64,000 nt of DNA, taken from positions 3,747,037 through 3,811,036 of the forward strand of contig LR746274.1 of NCBI GenBank assembly GCA_902729315.2. The letters are read 5' to 3'. This document shows positions 48,401-61,201 of this stretch, piece after piece (within the stretch, counting starts at the first letter, position 1; each line of letters opens with the position of its first letter). The notes beneath the pieces are model-generated. The model saw only the letters and a program-made list of their open reading frames with translations. It searched no databases and was not told the DNA's origin. The position numbers and the translations under genes were made by a program. The DNA comes from Spirodela intermedia. Its lineage: Eukaryota > Streptophyta > Magnoliopsida > Alismatales > Araceae.

Positions 48401-51400
48401 GTGAATAAACCATAAAAATTCCATTATAATCAACAGAAATATCAATTTCAAGCACCATCTAAGTCTGTTTCGAGATGCAAACAAAAAATAATCTTAACTG
48501 TGCTCGTGAACACATTTGACACACAATAATCACTACCGATACAGAGACCCTTTCGTGTTTGCCATTGCAAATGTAACCCAATTTATAGAAAGCCGTTTAT
48601 CATTTTCATCTGCAGGGTTAGAATAAGCGCAGGTGCAGAATGTACTCATACCTTCGAAAACGGCTTAAACTTGGCACCAAGCTGACCTTCAGAGAACTGT
48701 AAGAAAGAACCAAATCAGAGTTCAGGTAAAAAAAATGCATTGTTTACGTTGGAGCACTTAACACGACAGCATACTCCATGGAAATAATTAGAACCTAATG
48801 GCCTAAAGGGAGATAACCATCAATGTATCTGCTTAAAAGATAATTTTGCAGAAGCGTGACATGAATGTTTACATAAATTTTCAATCATGCACGAGAGGGG
48901 TCGTTTGTACGCTAACTTGAGAGAATGCTTCTGAGAATCACTTTCATTTGCACATTAACACTCGACAGACATCACAATGTTGGCCTCGTGCGACTGTAGG
49001 TATGCACTAGCCAGAACTACTGAGATTGAATATCAAGAAGCTCGACCATAAGATCGCATCTAGATGTACTGTCCAGGCCCATCATTTCCCTCTTAATAGA
49101 CGTTATTGAAAAAAGAGCTTTACAAGAAAATGAAAATTGTGAACATCTGTTTCATCAAACATTGGCAGGTCAACAAGATGTGTATTGAAAATCATTAATA
49201 GGGCCTTCATCTTCAAAGTTAAGTGTACAAACAAATAAATGAATAGATGCAAAGTAAAACATACTTGAGAGGTAAACCGTTCATCAGTTGACCAGAAAAG
49301 CCGAATGTCTGGAATTTCAAAGAGAACCATTGCCAGCCGCTCCAGGCCAAGTCCGAATGCCCAAGCAACATTATCCATTCTATCACTTCTCTTTAATATC
49401 TCCTGTTCAGTCACTCCACATCCCAAGACTTCCATCCACTTCTCCTGAAATAATGTTAAGATCAACAGCTAAGATCTATTTAAGAAAATAGATAGAAAAC
49501 CAATGAAGGTAGTGAAGGAAAAACTAATAGCATTGACTAAACGACCCACTAGCTATGAAGGAGTTTAGTTCCGGCCAGAATTAAATAATATGGTGATTAG
49601 TTTTGGACAGGCACATTAATCAAACAAATGTATATTTTTGGGCATTTGGACTGGGTCAATGTATCATAGCATAAATTCCATTTGATGCAGAACTCTATAA
49701 TGCTCCGCATTGATCCTCCTAATGGTGAACCTTTTTTGGCAGAATGCGATACTTTCAGGAGGGATCATTTCTTATTTTTTAAATATCCAATTTATAATGT
49801 GTTAAATATTTTATTGATATCCAATGAAGAGAGGAAAAGATTAATGATCCATTGAGCTTGGTTATTTTAAAAAGACTTAAATTTTCATACATTAGTAGTG
49901 ACACAAAAAAGATCAGTCTTTAAATCCAGAACTTGATAACTCAGGTTTTTTCAGATACTGATTTCAGAGTTGACTTTTGATTGAGCCAGCTAAAGTTTAT
50001 TTTCTGACAAACCCCACCATAAGTTGAAGTGTTGCCTCTTCTTTTGCTCTTGTTTTTTCTTCCGACCTCAATTATATCCCATAACTATATGTCGGTAAAT
50101 TTCAAGATTTCTCATAATGAAAGCCCAAGTAGTCTTCAGAGCGACTTTTGATATCCCCAAAATTCTGCAGAAGAGCTCAAGAGGCATCCTTCACTCACAC
50201 AGTGGTCGATGGAAAGTAGAGGGCAACGTCTGTAAATACCATCACAAATCAAACTATCACGTTCAGAAGGATATAAACCGGCAAAAACCCAACAAATTAT
50301 AGATGTCATTGGAAAGCTATGTTAAAGCACTGCTCTACCCGAACCAGGTCACATATGCACCACAGCATTACCAGTAACAGTCTCCAATATTACTATCTCA
50401 ACAATATAAGTTATTTCTTTCTGCCAGAGTGTTGTAATAGTAACATGAATTTAATACGGGTTACCATCATACTCACTGCTTTGAAATACTGATAAAAGGT
50501 TTAACTGCATGTGACTGACTATTATCCTGTCCACAATTGTAAGGTTACAGCTAATGACTGATCATGTGCAAAATGCCGGACTTGGGAGTTTTTTCTGCAT
50601 TTACATCAATATTCTTTGAAGGAAAACAACGAACATCTAAAATGCATAAATGATCAGGTAAACAGCATGCAAAACAGGATAAGCAATGATATAGAGTTCG
50701 TGAAAAAAACCTGAAAATATATCTCCAATTCAAATGACGGATTAGTAAATGGAAAATACGTATCGACCCAGCGCATCTCAACATCACCTACAGACAGCAA
50801 ATTCTCGTTTTGAGCAGACTGCTGCATGTCAATGAATATTGCATTTTACCAAGATCAACCAATTAGGTACTCTACAGAACCAAATAAAAAAGAAAGCACG
50901 TGCAGAAACAATATAGCTATTACCAAATAAATGGCATGCTAGACCCTCCAGAGACTTTTTTAGATCCATAGCAGCATATGACGTGGCATCCAACCCCGAT
51001 GCCTGCCATTCATCAGGAGAGAAAACACGAACACCTTCCATCTGCATGTTATATAGCAACAGGAAACTAAATAAAAGAATATAGAATGATGATCATGGAA
51101 ATTAACTGCAAGACATAATCTTACCTGATGGAATACTGGATAGTGAGTAGCGTCAATGGAATCTCTACGGTAGACATCACCAGTAACAAGAAATTGATTA
51201 TGTCCTTGTCTCAATAGCTCAACCTGGTGAGCACTTGTGTGGCATCTTAAAACAGTGTTAGCATTGACATAGTATGTATCATTGTAGCTCCTGCTCACAT
51301 GATCAGCAGGAACCAAGACATCATCAAAATTCTGCAGGCATTACAATTCACTGAATGAAGATGATAACCAGGAAGAGCTGAATTCATGAAATATCTAAAT

Positions 51401-54400
51401 GTCTCACACGGAAGGAAAATTATAAACGCAATAAGTTACAGTAAATAAATACTTTATTCAGGAGAGACCCAACAATCACAAACCATTATATATAAAGTCC
51501 TCGACATTATAATCCCTTCTAATTTTACACATACCACCTGTCGGATAGATATCAAGGTCAAATTAGAGATGAATGGGCTTCCAGGTCAGTCACTAGAGAA
51601 TATTCAACTAAAAATAAAGATAGGAAGCGATGGACTGTCAAAACAGAATTGACTTGTTATAATCAGAGCACGAGAATCCAGAGTTCAAAAGCTATAATCA
51701 GAAAATAGCAAAGATCGGATGCATAATTTCTGAATCTATGTGCATGTAGGGCACGAGAATCATTCTCAAACCCATATATCAAGCACCTGGACTTGCTACA
51801 AGAGTTCTAGTCCATCATCTACAAAGTATCATGTTTACTGGATTCAATGGCAAGTTAGTGACGTTACAAGATTGGCAACTCTAAGATAAGAGTGGACCAA
51901 ACATTAAAAAAAAATCCATTAGTCACTGACCGGTATTAAGATAATGTCAAGAAAAAACCATGGTGAAGTATCATTCTGTGACCTTTTTTAGGCTCACTTC
52001 AATAAAATTTGCGAAAATGGATAAAGTTGTACTTCAGTCTTCTTCTTTAAAGAACAGACTCCATCAGAAAAATGGACTCTATTAAGAGATATCCATTTTT
52101 GGATGCCTCTGAATCAGCATCAATTACGTGTAATCAGTATCAGGCGATCAGGAAAAAGGATTTCCGCAAATTTTAAATTGTTTAGCCATATAGATATAGA
52201 AATTATTTATGTTCAGGGAGGAAATGAAAGGATAATAGAATCCAAGACGAAATTTGATTTGACTACATCATCACTCTGTCCCGTCCTCTCAATTAACTGT
52301 GGAAGTTGTCATGCGTTACACAGAACAGCGGCAAATAAAATATTACATTTACCAAACAAAGAATCACACAATCGGACAAAAAAATTGTTGAAAATTGCAT
52401 GTGATCATAAACATGATGTAATCATGACACTTCCATTATAAAGTGTGATCTCCATCCCAGTAACACAACAACACAGGACGAAACATTCATCTGCAATTAG
52501 TGTAACGAAACCACAAGATCATTTAGAAGACATCAGATATTAGTATCCTGAACCCTGAACTTCAAGTGGAAGCCTAAACAAGTCTTCTTGGAATGGGTGG
52601 TCAAGAATTCACAACACTCAACCATGATGATTAGGCATAGCTCAATATAATGATAAATGACCACTTTGGGATCTAGGAGATGTCTGCATAATATTTTATT
52701 CTCTCCTTAAACTAATAATAAGGTCTATTTTCTAGGAATCATGGATCCATCCCAGGCCCATGAGGGGGACTTAAATGGTTGGTCAATTGGTTTACACTTC
52801 AACGCCCTAAAGTTGTACAAAATATCAGGTATTCATACACTAAGAGTTAAGGTAATGTGAAGCTGAATACAAAAACAGATTAGGACTTGGACATGTTATT
52901 CTTGACACTGTCATATATTCCATTGAGTAGCTGCTTACATAGATCGAATGTTAAGAGAGCCATTAATCATTAAGCTAAGAGATTGTGAAGGTCAATATAT
53001 ACATTTGAACTTTCGTCATTTCTAAATCTACTTTATTCTATGTATTAAAAAAACTATACTATGTGTTTTGCCCAAGTAATTTGAGGCTAAACTGACAATC
53101 GGCTAATTCAATCCCAAACTTTACACTAGTAGTCCAGCCAGTGTCAGTGAATTCGAGGCTCGAAAAGACATCAGGTAATTCAGACCATGTTGTTCTTGAC
53201 CACTGAATAAATCGTGCATAATAGAAAAATGTACCTGACAGACCCTATTTCCTTCCAAAACAGGGTCAGATGTCCATGTACAAGAATAAGCTGCAAATAA
53301 AATTTGGCACAAAATAGAAAAAGGTACAGAAGAAACGGGACAAAGAGAAAAGCAAAACTCACATTAAAACACAAAATCGAAGAAAAGAAAAGTGAAAATG
53401 TAAAGTGAAACAAAAAAGGGATTTCAAGATGCAATAGAATTGAGTTTGTCAGTTCCCAAAGTTAAAAACGGGCCCTGTGGAGAAGTAAGAATCTCCCAGT
53501 TTAGCAGACTAACGAAAACTAGTGGATGTTAGCAAAGATGAGGATCAACCAACTCTGGCAAACGCATTCTATTCTGTTTGATATGTCACGATCAAGTAAT
53601 TTCCAAAATTGCCATAACAAAGGCCAATTGATGTAATTAGCTGATTGAAATGAGATTCATCCAAGTTCCTAATCCATGGTCCACAATAATAAAAGGATAG
53701 AAACAGACTACATTGTACTGGTTATAAATAGAAAATGCAACTAGTTGAACTAAACAGAAGAACAATCTTGAAGAAGAACAAAGGACAAGAAAGCAAGGTG
53801 CAAAATCTCTTTAGGTCATTTCTTCTCAGAAGATAAGATAATTTACATACCATATTAAAAAATAAAAGCTAATGAGTACAGACGATGCGAAGTAAAGAGT
53901 GAGATCTGAAAAAATGTGCATAAAGACAAACTCAAAAAATATCCAACCAATACGAGGCACTCAACTACGACAGGGCTCACATGGCAGGGTTCTTTAGGAT
54001 TAAACAATATAGTTTTTTAAGACAGGATGAGACACGGGGATAGGAGAATGAGGAGACTAATCTCATTAGTTAAAGGAATTAACATCAATATACTTCTCAT
54101 GGACATGATGATTTTCCAATAATTCTGGTATGTTAGGGAATGAAGCACATACCCTTCTCTACAGGTTGTTCATATTCATTTCAAGAAGGCTAAGACGGTA
54201 GTGTAAGTCTCATAAGATAGCTCACCACATACACCCCCCACACTAACCTCGATAATTCTCTATCCAATTCATTCAAGGAAAAAGATAGCTCGTTTAAAAG
54301 CCCAAGCCCTGTCTAATAGGGTTTCGAAAGAGAACTAAAACTGTGAATTATCAAGGAATACAACAAGAAAATGTAGAATGCAATGAAAATAAAGATATTT

Positions 54401-55515
54401 CAATGAAAATAACCTGAAAATCCAATTAATGCTACCATTGGGAATCCTTCACCAGCCAGGACATCAATGTTTCAGTTTTTCAATCCGCGAGCAAATGTTG
54501 GAATGGAGGAGACCCTAATGGCACTCACCACAATCATCTATATGAGCATAATTTTGATGTGTCTTTTGTCTTTCATTTACAATCTCATAAGAAAAATGGT
54601 CCACTTTTGCCAATCTATTTGCTTGTCAAAATGACACAACAATGAATTCAAATAACAGTCTGCATTTCCATCCATCTGATGGCATCCAGAGAAATCAATT
54701 TCTTCTTCCCTAAAGGACGGGCAAAACGATCTATGTGGATAACTACACTGATATACAGTGCAATTTCTCATTAACAGATTCAGGTCGAATCACCGAGAAA
54801 AGCACCGGCCTGAATACTGAATGGTCGTTACTCCATACTACCAGCTTGCCCTAAGAGCTACGATTATGGAAGAAGGGACGACATCATTCCACTTCATAAA
54901 TGCCAGATAAAGTTTCAGAAAACGGCCATAAAAAGCAACGAAATTCATAAACAATGGCAGTGTAGCCCGTCTTCTACCTCCTTGGTGGAAACGATAGGAG
55001 AAAGATTGTCGAATTTGACAAACTTCCCCGAGTAGTTTGTGTCGAAGTATTCATAGATAGCGTTCTTCAGGATTCCCAGGGGATGGTTATCCCTCCTGTG
55101 GAGCTGCAACCCAAGCTTGGAGAAGATTGTATCGGGCACGTTGTTCGTGGGGTCATCTTCTCTCACCACATCTACATCGCCATCCAACCGAAGAGCGCAC
55201 CACAATGAGGAAAACAGGAAAATTCAAGACCGACGAACCGCCAATGCGGTCCGCAGAGCACGAAAACCGATCGGAGGCCTCACCTTCCTTGACGATCTTA
55301 ACGCCCCCAACCTCCAGCACGGCAGCGACGGGCGCCCACCTGGATTTCTTCTGCGGAGAACCGGAAGAAAGAGAGGAAAAAAGAGAAGCGGGAGACCCCG
55401 AAGAAGGGAACGGAATGGAGAGGGCGAACGTTCGGAAGCGGTGATGGTGGTACTGCTGGTGGAGGAAGGAAGACGGCCGGCAGAGAGAGGAGTGGACGAG
55501 GGACGCTGCAGCCAT
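45471..55515 (-). CDS. Phenylalanyl-tRNA synthetase, organellar (chloroplast/mitochondrial)
   Basis: Ten exons: 55515-55284, 55171-54978, 51331-51125, 51041-50924, 50787-50711, 49444-49265, 48696-48652, 47149-47045, 45731-45618 and 45521-45471 (stop TAG). All are GT-AG and in phase, giving 440 residues. Seen: Ser/Pro-rich presequence (1-55), then [39 protein letters not shown], motif 2 [19 protein letters not shown], motif 3 [11 protein letters not shown] and FWSTDERF, and a C-terminal ferredoxin-fold anticodon-binding domain ([17 protein letters not shown] to LNVVLR). This is the single-chain organellar PheRS (At3g58140 type), which charges tRNA-Phe in plastids and mitochondria. All expected catalytic motifs are intact. 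Introns are long, the largest 3.6 kb (51332-54977). Start is the Met of [10 protein letters not shown]; an upstream in-frame Met at 55632 exists. Confidence 0.95.
51332..54977 (-). other. Largest PheRS intron
   Basis: AT-rich, 3,646 bp. Open frames (e.g. 52103-52441 plus, 53180-53434 minus) lack domains. No repeat or mobile element end was recognised. Confidence 0.6.
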
Positions 55516-55740
55516 TGGAGGGGGGAAGAAGGAAGAGGCGGGGAATCCAAACCCCCCCCCAGAGGTCTCAGATAAGGCGAGCAGGGCGACCCAGAGGGTG
55601 GCGCTTGAAGGTTCTATCCTCACCGAGATCACTCGTTCACCTGAAAGCGAACGAGTCCGGCCGGTTCAGTGGGGGCTGACCCATCCCGGTCCAAGGCGCT
55701 CCATTGAACCGGACTAGTCAACTTTCGGATATGTGAGAAT

Positions 55741-56425
55741 ATATTACACCACGCATATAGTCCTAGGGGAATATTTCTTCATCGTATGCAGTTTAAGAAA
55801 GGTATTTACGGGGGAAAATACATATAAATTCTATAAATAATTTTGATAAACCCATCTCATAGTATGCACTTTATTTATATTATACCATGCATTAGTTCCA
55901 AGAGGATATTTCTTCATCGTATGCAGCTTAAGAAGGGTATTTCTGGGGGAAATTACATATATATTATTTTATAAATAATTGTGATCAACACATTTTTTTA
56001 ACTTATTTATATTATACCATGCGTATAGTCCCGGGGAATATTTCATCATGGTATGCGGTTTAAGAAAGGTATTTCTAGGGGGAAAACATTTATTTTGTAA
56101 ATAATTTGGAGGGGCTCAACTGATATTATGCACTTTATTTAATCATGCATATAATCGCAGCAGATTTCTTCATTGTGTACAATTTACAAACGGCATCTCG
56201 CGAAAAAATAATATTTTATGAATAATTTGGAGGGACCCAAGTCATAGTATGTAATTTATGTCATGCATATAATCCCATGGGATTTCTTCATCATAAATAA
56301 TTTAAGAAAGGCATTTTTCTAGTGAAAAATTAATTTGGAATCATTTTTTAGGGTCCCAACTCATACTATGCACTTTACACCATGAACATAATCCCAAAGG
56401 ATTTCTTTATCGTTTACAAGCATAT
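55741..56425. repeat. Degenerate 110-135 bp tandem array upstream of PheRS
   Basis: About six diverged units. Each has a (c)atgc(a/g)(t)ata-gt/atcc(c) head (near 55752, 55886, 56020, 56144, 56253 and 56371), then atttcttcatcgt, an aa-tttaagaaagg(t/c)att piece, ggggaaaa, and cat(a)gtatgcacttta. The first unit begins 225 bp before the PheRS start codon, in its promoter. Confidence 0.85.
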
Positions 56426-57080
56426 TAATTTATTTCAATAATCATTTTTCAGCAATATTACTCCTTTAATTCATTTAAATAATCATTTTTTACTGATACT
56501 AGTCATTTATTAAAAAATCACGAGTCATATTTAGAACTAGTAAAATAATAATTTTCTTCCATTATTTAGCGTCCAAAATTTGATAATTCCTTAAAAAAGA
56601 TCTTGATACGTTGGAAGCTATCTAAAGGTGCAGAATTTGCCCATTATCGATTAAATAAAAGGATAATATTCCTTTTTGTGGTTTATAAATTGAGTTGGTC
56701 ACAGTTTTTTCCCCAGTTTAAAAGGATAATAAAAATCGAAATTATCAGCGAGAGTGAAGTGAATTGATATGATCTCATTTAATATATATATACATCAAAT
56801 GGTATATGACTAGTTTTTCACGTGGCTCTTTACATGGGAGCTGATTTTCTCGACTTGATGACGTAGATTTTACCGTCCGCTCTGGTTTCTTCTCCCTTTC
56901 AGCTCTTTTAAGAGTAGGGCGGAGTAAAAACGTACGGCCCTGATGGCCAATTTATTGACTTGTTGAGCTCGCCGTTGACGGCGGCGCAGAAGCGTTCCAC
57001 TGGCGACCTTCCTCGGCGTTGACGCCGTCCAATCTCTCTACGTCGCCGTCGAGCTCCGCCGCCGGCGAACTCGCCGTCGC

Positions 57081-57428
57081 TCACTCCCCATGACTTCGCC
57101 TCATTAAATGCTTCCATGCATGCGGTTTATTACGAAGGAACCACAGGGTCTTTCTTCCGAGATGCACCGGCCCAAGAACCTCCGACTCCCAGCTCTCCAA
57201 GAAGAATCCACATCCAAGCTGCATGGATCTATCTGCCTTGAGCTCGATCTCCTCGTACTCTTCTTCTCTACGGCGTGTTCTTCGTGACTTCTTCGTGTGT
57301 TCTGAGCTGATGGCAGTCTGCGGAATGCCTGCGATTGCGTCACTAATGGAGCTAAGAATGCTCATCTGCGTGAAATAAAACGAGGCACTGCAAAAAGGCA
57401 TGAATGCACGTACGATCAGGCTTTTCAA
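57081..57428 (-). CDS. Hypothetical protein (doubtful)
   Basis: A 115-codon frame. An inner Met (MSILSSISDAIAGIP) starts a shorter product with a basic patch (KKSRRTRRREEE) and a Trp/Leu-containing C-terminal half. No family match and no clear splice sites. The TGACG cluster begins about 70 bp upstream of its first ATG, the only contextual support. Confidence 0.2.
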   Translation of the reverse strand: MKSLIVRAFMPFCSASFYFTQMSILSSISDAIAGIPQTAISSEHTKKSRRTRRREEEYEEIELKADRSMQLGCGFFLESWESEVLGPVHLGRKTLWFLRNKPHAWKHLMRRSHGE

Positions 57429-57496
57429 TTACTGCACAAAAATTACGGCTATGCATGTGAAAAATCGGGCGATAAAATTATCCGAAAATAAAATTT

Positions 57497-57531
57497 TGAC
57501 GTGACTTGACGTGACGTGAAGTGACGTGACG
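57497..57531. promoter_or_regulatory. Five TGACG motifs in 35 bp
   Basis: TGACG at 57497, 57507, 57512, 57522 and 57527, separated by 5 or 10 bp. TGACG is the core of as-1-type sites bound by TGA bZIP factors. It may also be viewed as an imperfect (gtgac)n repeat. The target gene is not clear. Confidence 0.5.
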
Positions 57532-59360
57532 CGAGAAGATTTTCCGATAGAAACCCTGCATTTAGACAGAAGGGAGTTTTATGGATCTTAATACACTTGC
57601 CGAAAAAAGGCATGAAGAAAGAAAAAGCAGGGAAAATTTAGCTATGGCGAGAGCTGCTTTCGATTCTCATCCATTTATCATACTAAACCAGAGCTTTCAA
57701 GGCCACAAGGAGGGGTGGTGAGATTCTCTCGTCTTCGTCCCTTCCACGCCCTTCTCTTCCCTTCTCTTCGTCACTCGGCGATGTCCAGAGGACTCAAGCC
57801 ATCTTTTTTGTGATTTCTCCCTTTATAACGACCGCAGAAAACACCCATTCATTCAGGAGTCAACGTGCTTGTCGTGGGTTTCGTTGGGCTGAACTAAGTC
57901 GTCTCATGCCCCATCGATTTCGTTGTCGGCAGTTCTATCTTCGTCATGCATGCCCACTTTTATAGCAGTTCAATTTTGTCTTTTCTCAATAATGTTATTG
58001 ATAATCTTATTTTTAGAAAACCATCTTATTTTAAAATGGACTATCGATATGGCAGTCTCCATATCGCACAGAGATGATCCAATACTTTTGTAAATAAATA
58101 AAAGATTGAATAGTTTTTCTCTTTTTTATCTAGTTTCTTCTTCACAATCTCGATTATATTTTTTTGCATTTTTTGCTATACAACATTGTCATATTGAAAA
58201 AATTAATATGAGTTATTTTATGTTAACGTATATCACTAAAATACATTGATCGCATAAAAACCTTATTAAGTAAAATTTAACCACCAAACTCTTTATTGAC
58301 CATTACAAATTAGCACTATAACTACAAGCTTACCTTCAGATTCATTTATTTCGCACACCACATTGTAAACTAATGTCTATGACCAAAGGTAGTTAAAACT
58401 AATATAAGTTCATCAAAGCTTAAATGTTGATTATTTTTAAAAGCTGTATGATTATTTTTCATATAATTACTGAAGATTAAGTCTCAAAGTTAGAGCTGAC
58501 ATGATCAAATCCATCTTTCTCGATGTATGTTGAGAATTCGTTGGGAAAAAATAATAGATACCTTTCATGGTGAGTTTTCTTTTGTTTTTTCATACTTTGG
58601 AAATAAAATTTAAGTGTTTCAAATTGGCCGCTCGATATCTAAAGGAGTATATTTTGAGATACTTTTCCATAAGAGGAACAATTCTTCCTGAAAAGAAGTC
58701 GTAAGGTGCTCCAATCGCATCTGTAAAGAAAAATAGACGACCAGAACACCAGCAAGCCAGACAAGATCGCAATGTGGCATCATAATATCATAATATCATA
58801 GTTTACTGAGAAAATGGTAAGTTTATTTAGATGAAAGAACTCCTAACATCATAATATCCCCACAAATAGATCATCATGGAATACGTCACCGATGAATATT
58901 GGAGAACAAAGTGCCACATTATTGCTCCCCTTTTCTTTTATCGACACGGGAATTAACTCAACCTTTTATACTGAGCATCTCATTTATTGTTTAAATGATC
59001 TCATTTTCTAGGCCATTCCGGCGAGAAACGGCAGCTTGTTTTGCGTAAAAGTAACTCCGAAGAAAAGGGGACCTAGTTTGCCGGAGAGACATGTCAATAA
59101 GGCAAAATGGCTGGCCGTCATCTCGATCCCCGACCCCGTTGGCAGTATTAACCTATCTCGCGTCCTACCCTTCGAAGGGTAGATGGCCAAAGAGAGAAGT
59201 TTCAGTGATCTCAAGAACTCTTGCAAGGACTCTTTTCAGGAGACAAAGACACGGCCGAAGTTGTATTCTAGGAGAAGATGGATAAGGTGGCGCTACGGAC
59301 ACTAGCTAACGTAGACTCTCGGCAAGAACAATAGAGTCTCACCAACCCTACGTATGATCA

Positions 59361-60350
59361 ATGAAGGAACCCCCCTCCTTCACACTGCAGACCATCATTA
59401 AGATGGGTTCCTTCTTTGTAGCTGTAAATCGTTACCGTTCCCCCGTAGCGAGGGCGATTCTGAACAAACAACCCGGAGAGATTCCGCGGAGGATCTCGCC
59501 CACTCCGTCGCCTCACCTCCCATCCGTCTCGAATCGCTCATCATTCACTCCCTCCGCGGAGGCGAGTAGGTTTGTCTCGGTCGGCGCTGGTGCGTCGGTT
59601 GCCGAGGCGTTCACGCAAGCGCGCAGACCTGTGGAGAGGCCCGCGGGAAGAAGGAAGGAGATGATGGGATGGGGGCCTGCAAGAAAACGCGCGCTCCTTT
59701 AAGAGCGTGTGGACGGGGGGCGACTTACGGTGCGCGCCATTAAATGAGAGCTTAGAAAGCTTTTGGGGTAGTAGAGAGGAGGGGAATGCCTGCGGGATGG
59801 GAGGTAAAGTGAGGGGGGGGGGGGGGGATCTTTCTACGGCGAGGAGTAGTAGTGCTGTCGACGCTCCTCGGCGTTAATGCCGGGCGAGGAGATTTCCCCT
59901 ACGCCCATCCAATCTCTGCTGAGCAGCGGCCTCGGCATGGCTGCCGTGAGCGCTTTCATCAGCTGAGACGTAATCCTTCAGTATAACGGGTTGATCTAAG
60001 CCCGGTGCAATCTCATAAACCCAGTGATCATCTTCAACAATGAACGATAAAACCAGACGACAGACCAAGTAGTTTAGTTTAAGTTTGCGTTCGAGCAGAC
60101 GAGACTGGGATGATACGGAATGGTGAGGACAAAGAGGGTCGGTCAACCGGGAATTCTGTCTACTACAATGGCTTTTGTCTTGTGTCAGCATGACAACGCG
60201 ATGGCCAAAAAGGAACGACGCCCATGTCGCTGTTCACCTAACCCATTCCGCCGTCCTCCGCGCCAGCTCTAGTTCTTGGGTACATAACCCAACCTGTGCC
60301 CGTCACTTCGCATTTGTGTTCTCCGGTTTTGGTGAGCTCGAAGGCAGGCT
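59361..60350. other. Upstream region of the NOI-family gene
   Basis: GC-rich. Frames on both strands (59361-59702 plus; 60191-59874 minus) have no recognised domain. A G-run of about 13 lies at 59814-59827. The string tcctcggcgtta(a/g)tgcc at about 59867 is close to one at 57010. Confidence 0.45.
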
Positions 60351-61201
60351 ATGGAGGTGAGTGCGAAGGGCAGACTCTCTCTCTCTATCATCCTCTCCTC
60401 CTATCTCAGTCTTCCTCCTATTCAGCCTGCTCATGCTTCTTCCCCATGGTTGGGCTCCGCAGGACGCTCCAAAGAGGCCAAGGTTTCCCCAATTTGGCAA
60501 CTGGGAGTGCTACGATGATCTCTCAATGACACAGTACTTCGAGTCGACCTCACAGACGGGGCTGAAGCGGCAAGATGCTGCCGGCAGCGGAAGCCGCGTG
60601 GGGCGTGGAAGAAACCCTTACTACCCTCCGCCGGTTCCTCACTGTTACTACTACGGGGTGGATTCTGAGGGGGCGCTCTTTAAAGTCCCCGTTCTGGCTC
60701 CAGTTGTGTTAACCGATTATCCCTGGAAGGTACTCTTCTTCTCTTGTTTTTATATAATGTAACCTCAACGCCCTTCTATCTCTCTCTCCCCTTCTCTCTT
60801 TCTCTCTTTCTCACTGTTGGGTGTGCAGACGACGAAGGAAGCGTCTGCGAATAAGCGGACGAAACAATACAGGCATCAACGGCAGCAGCATCTGAAGCGA
60901 GAGCAAAGGAAGCAGGGAAAGGTCTATGACTACGATGTTACTGTCCAGCTGCCTGCGAGGCCGCCCAGGCCACCCAAGGCTGTCGACGAGGACCTCTACA
61001 AGATTCCTCCGGAGCTCCTCCGCCGGAAACTCGGGAAGGTAACCCTCTCTCTCTCTCTATCGCTCTATCGTCCTACAGTGATCACCTTTCTGAGCTCGCT
61101 CAACGGCTTATCTCCCTCTTGTTTCTTCGTTCCTTTATCAGAAGAAGATTCTGAACGGGGATTTCTGGTCAAGATGTCTGGGCCTGAACTGCGTCATCTG
61201 A
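60351..61201 (+). CDS. RIN4/NOI-family protein
   Basis: Four exons: 60351-60356 (Met-Glu only), 60463-60729, 60829-61038 and 61142-61201 (stop TGA), with GT-AG borders and matching phase; 180 residues. The start MED followed by APKRPRFPQFGNWE carries the NOI signature PxFGxW, with a Tyr-Phe further on (TQYFES); such sites in RIN4 are cut by the bacterial protease AvrRpt2. Then a Pro/Tyr-rich segment (YYPPPVPHCYYYG), a very basic Gln/Arg/Lys stretch (about 92-120), DEDLYKIPPELLRRK, and a C-terminus RCLGLNCVI with two Cys, possibly acylated for membrane binding as in RIN4. RIN4 is a plasma-membrane immune regulator; here only one NOI motif is seen, so this is a NOI-class relative and not RIN4 itself. 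The tiny first exon is typical of NOI genes. Introns hold (CT)n tracts. Confidence 0.85.

Larger units (their letters stand above)
56426..59360. other. Intergenic DNA with a GC-rich island and TGACG cluster
   Basis: 56430-56860 and 57950-58980 are AT-rich with no gene. 56880-57430 is GC-richer with minus-strand frames (57117-56908; 57428-57081) listed separately. 57497-57531 has a TGACG cluster. Nothing else was seen. Confidence 0.5.

Noticed and set aside
55117-55575. Plus-strand frames over PheRS exon 1
   Set aside because: Antisense of the GC-rich first exon; basic low-complexity peptides.
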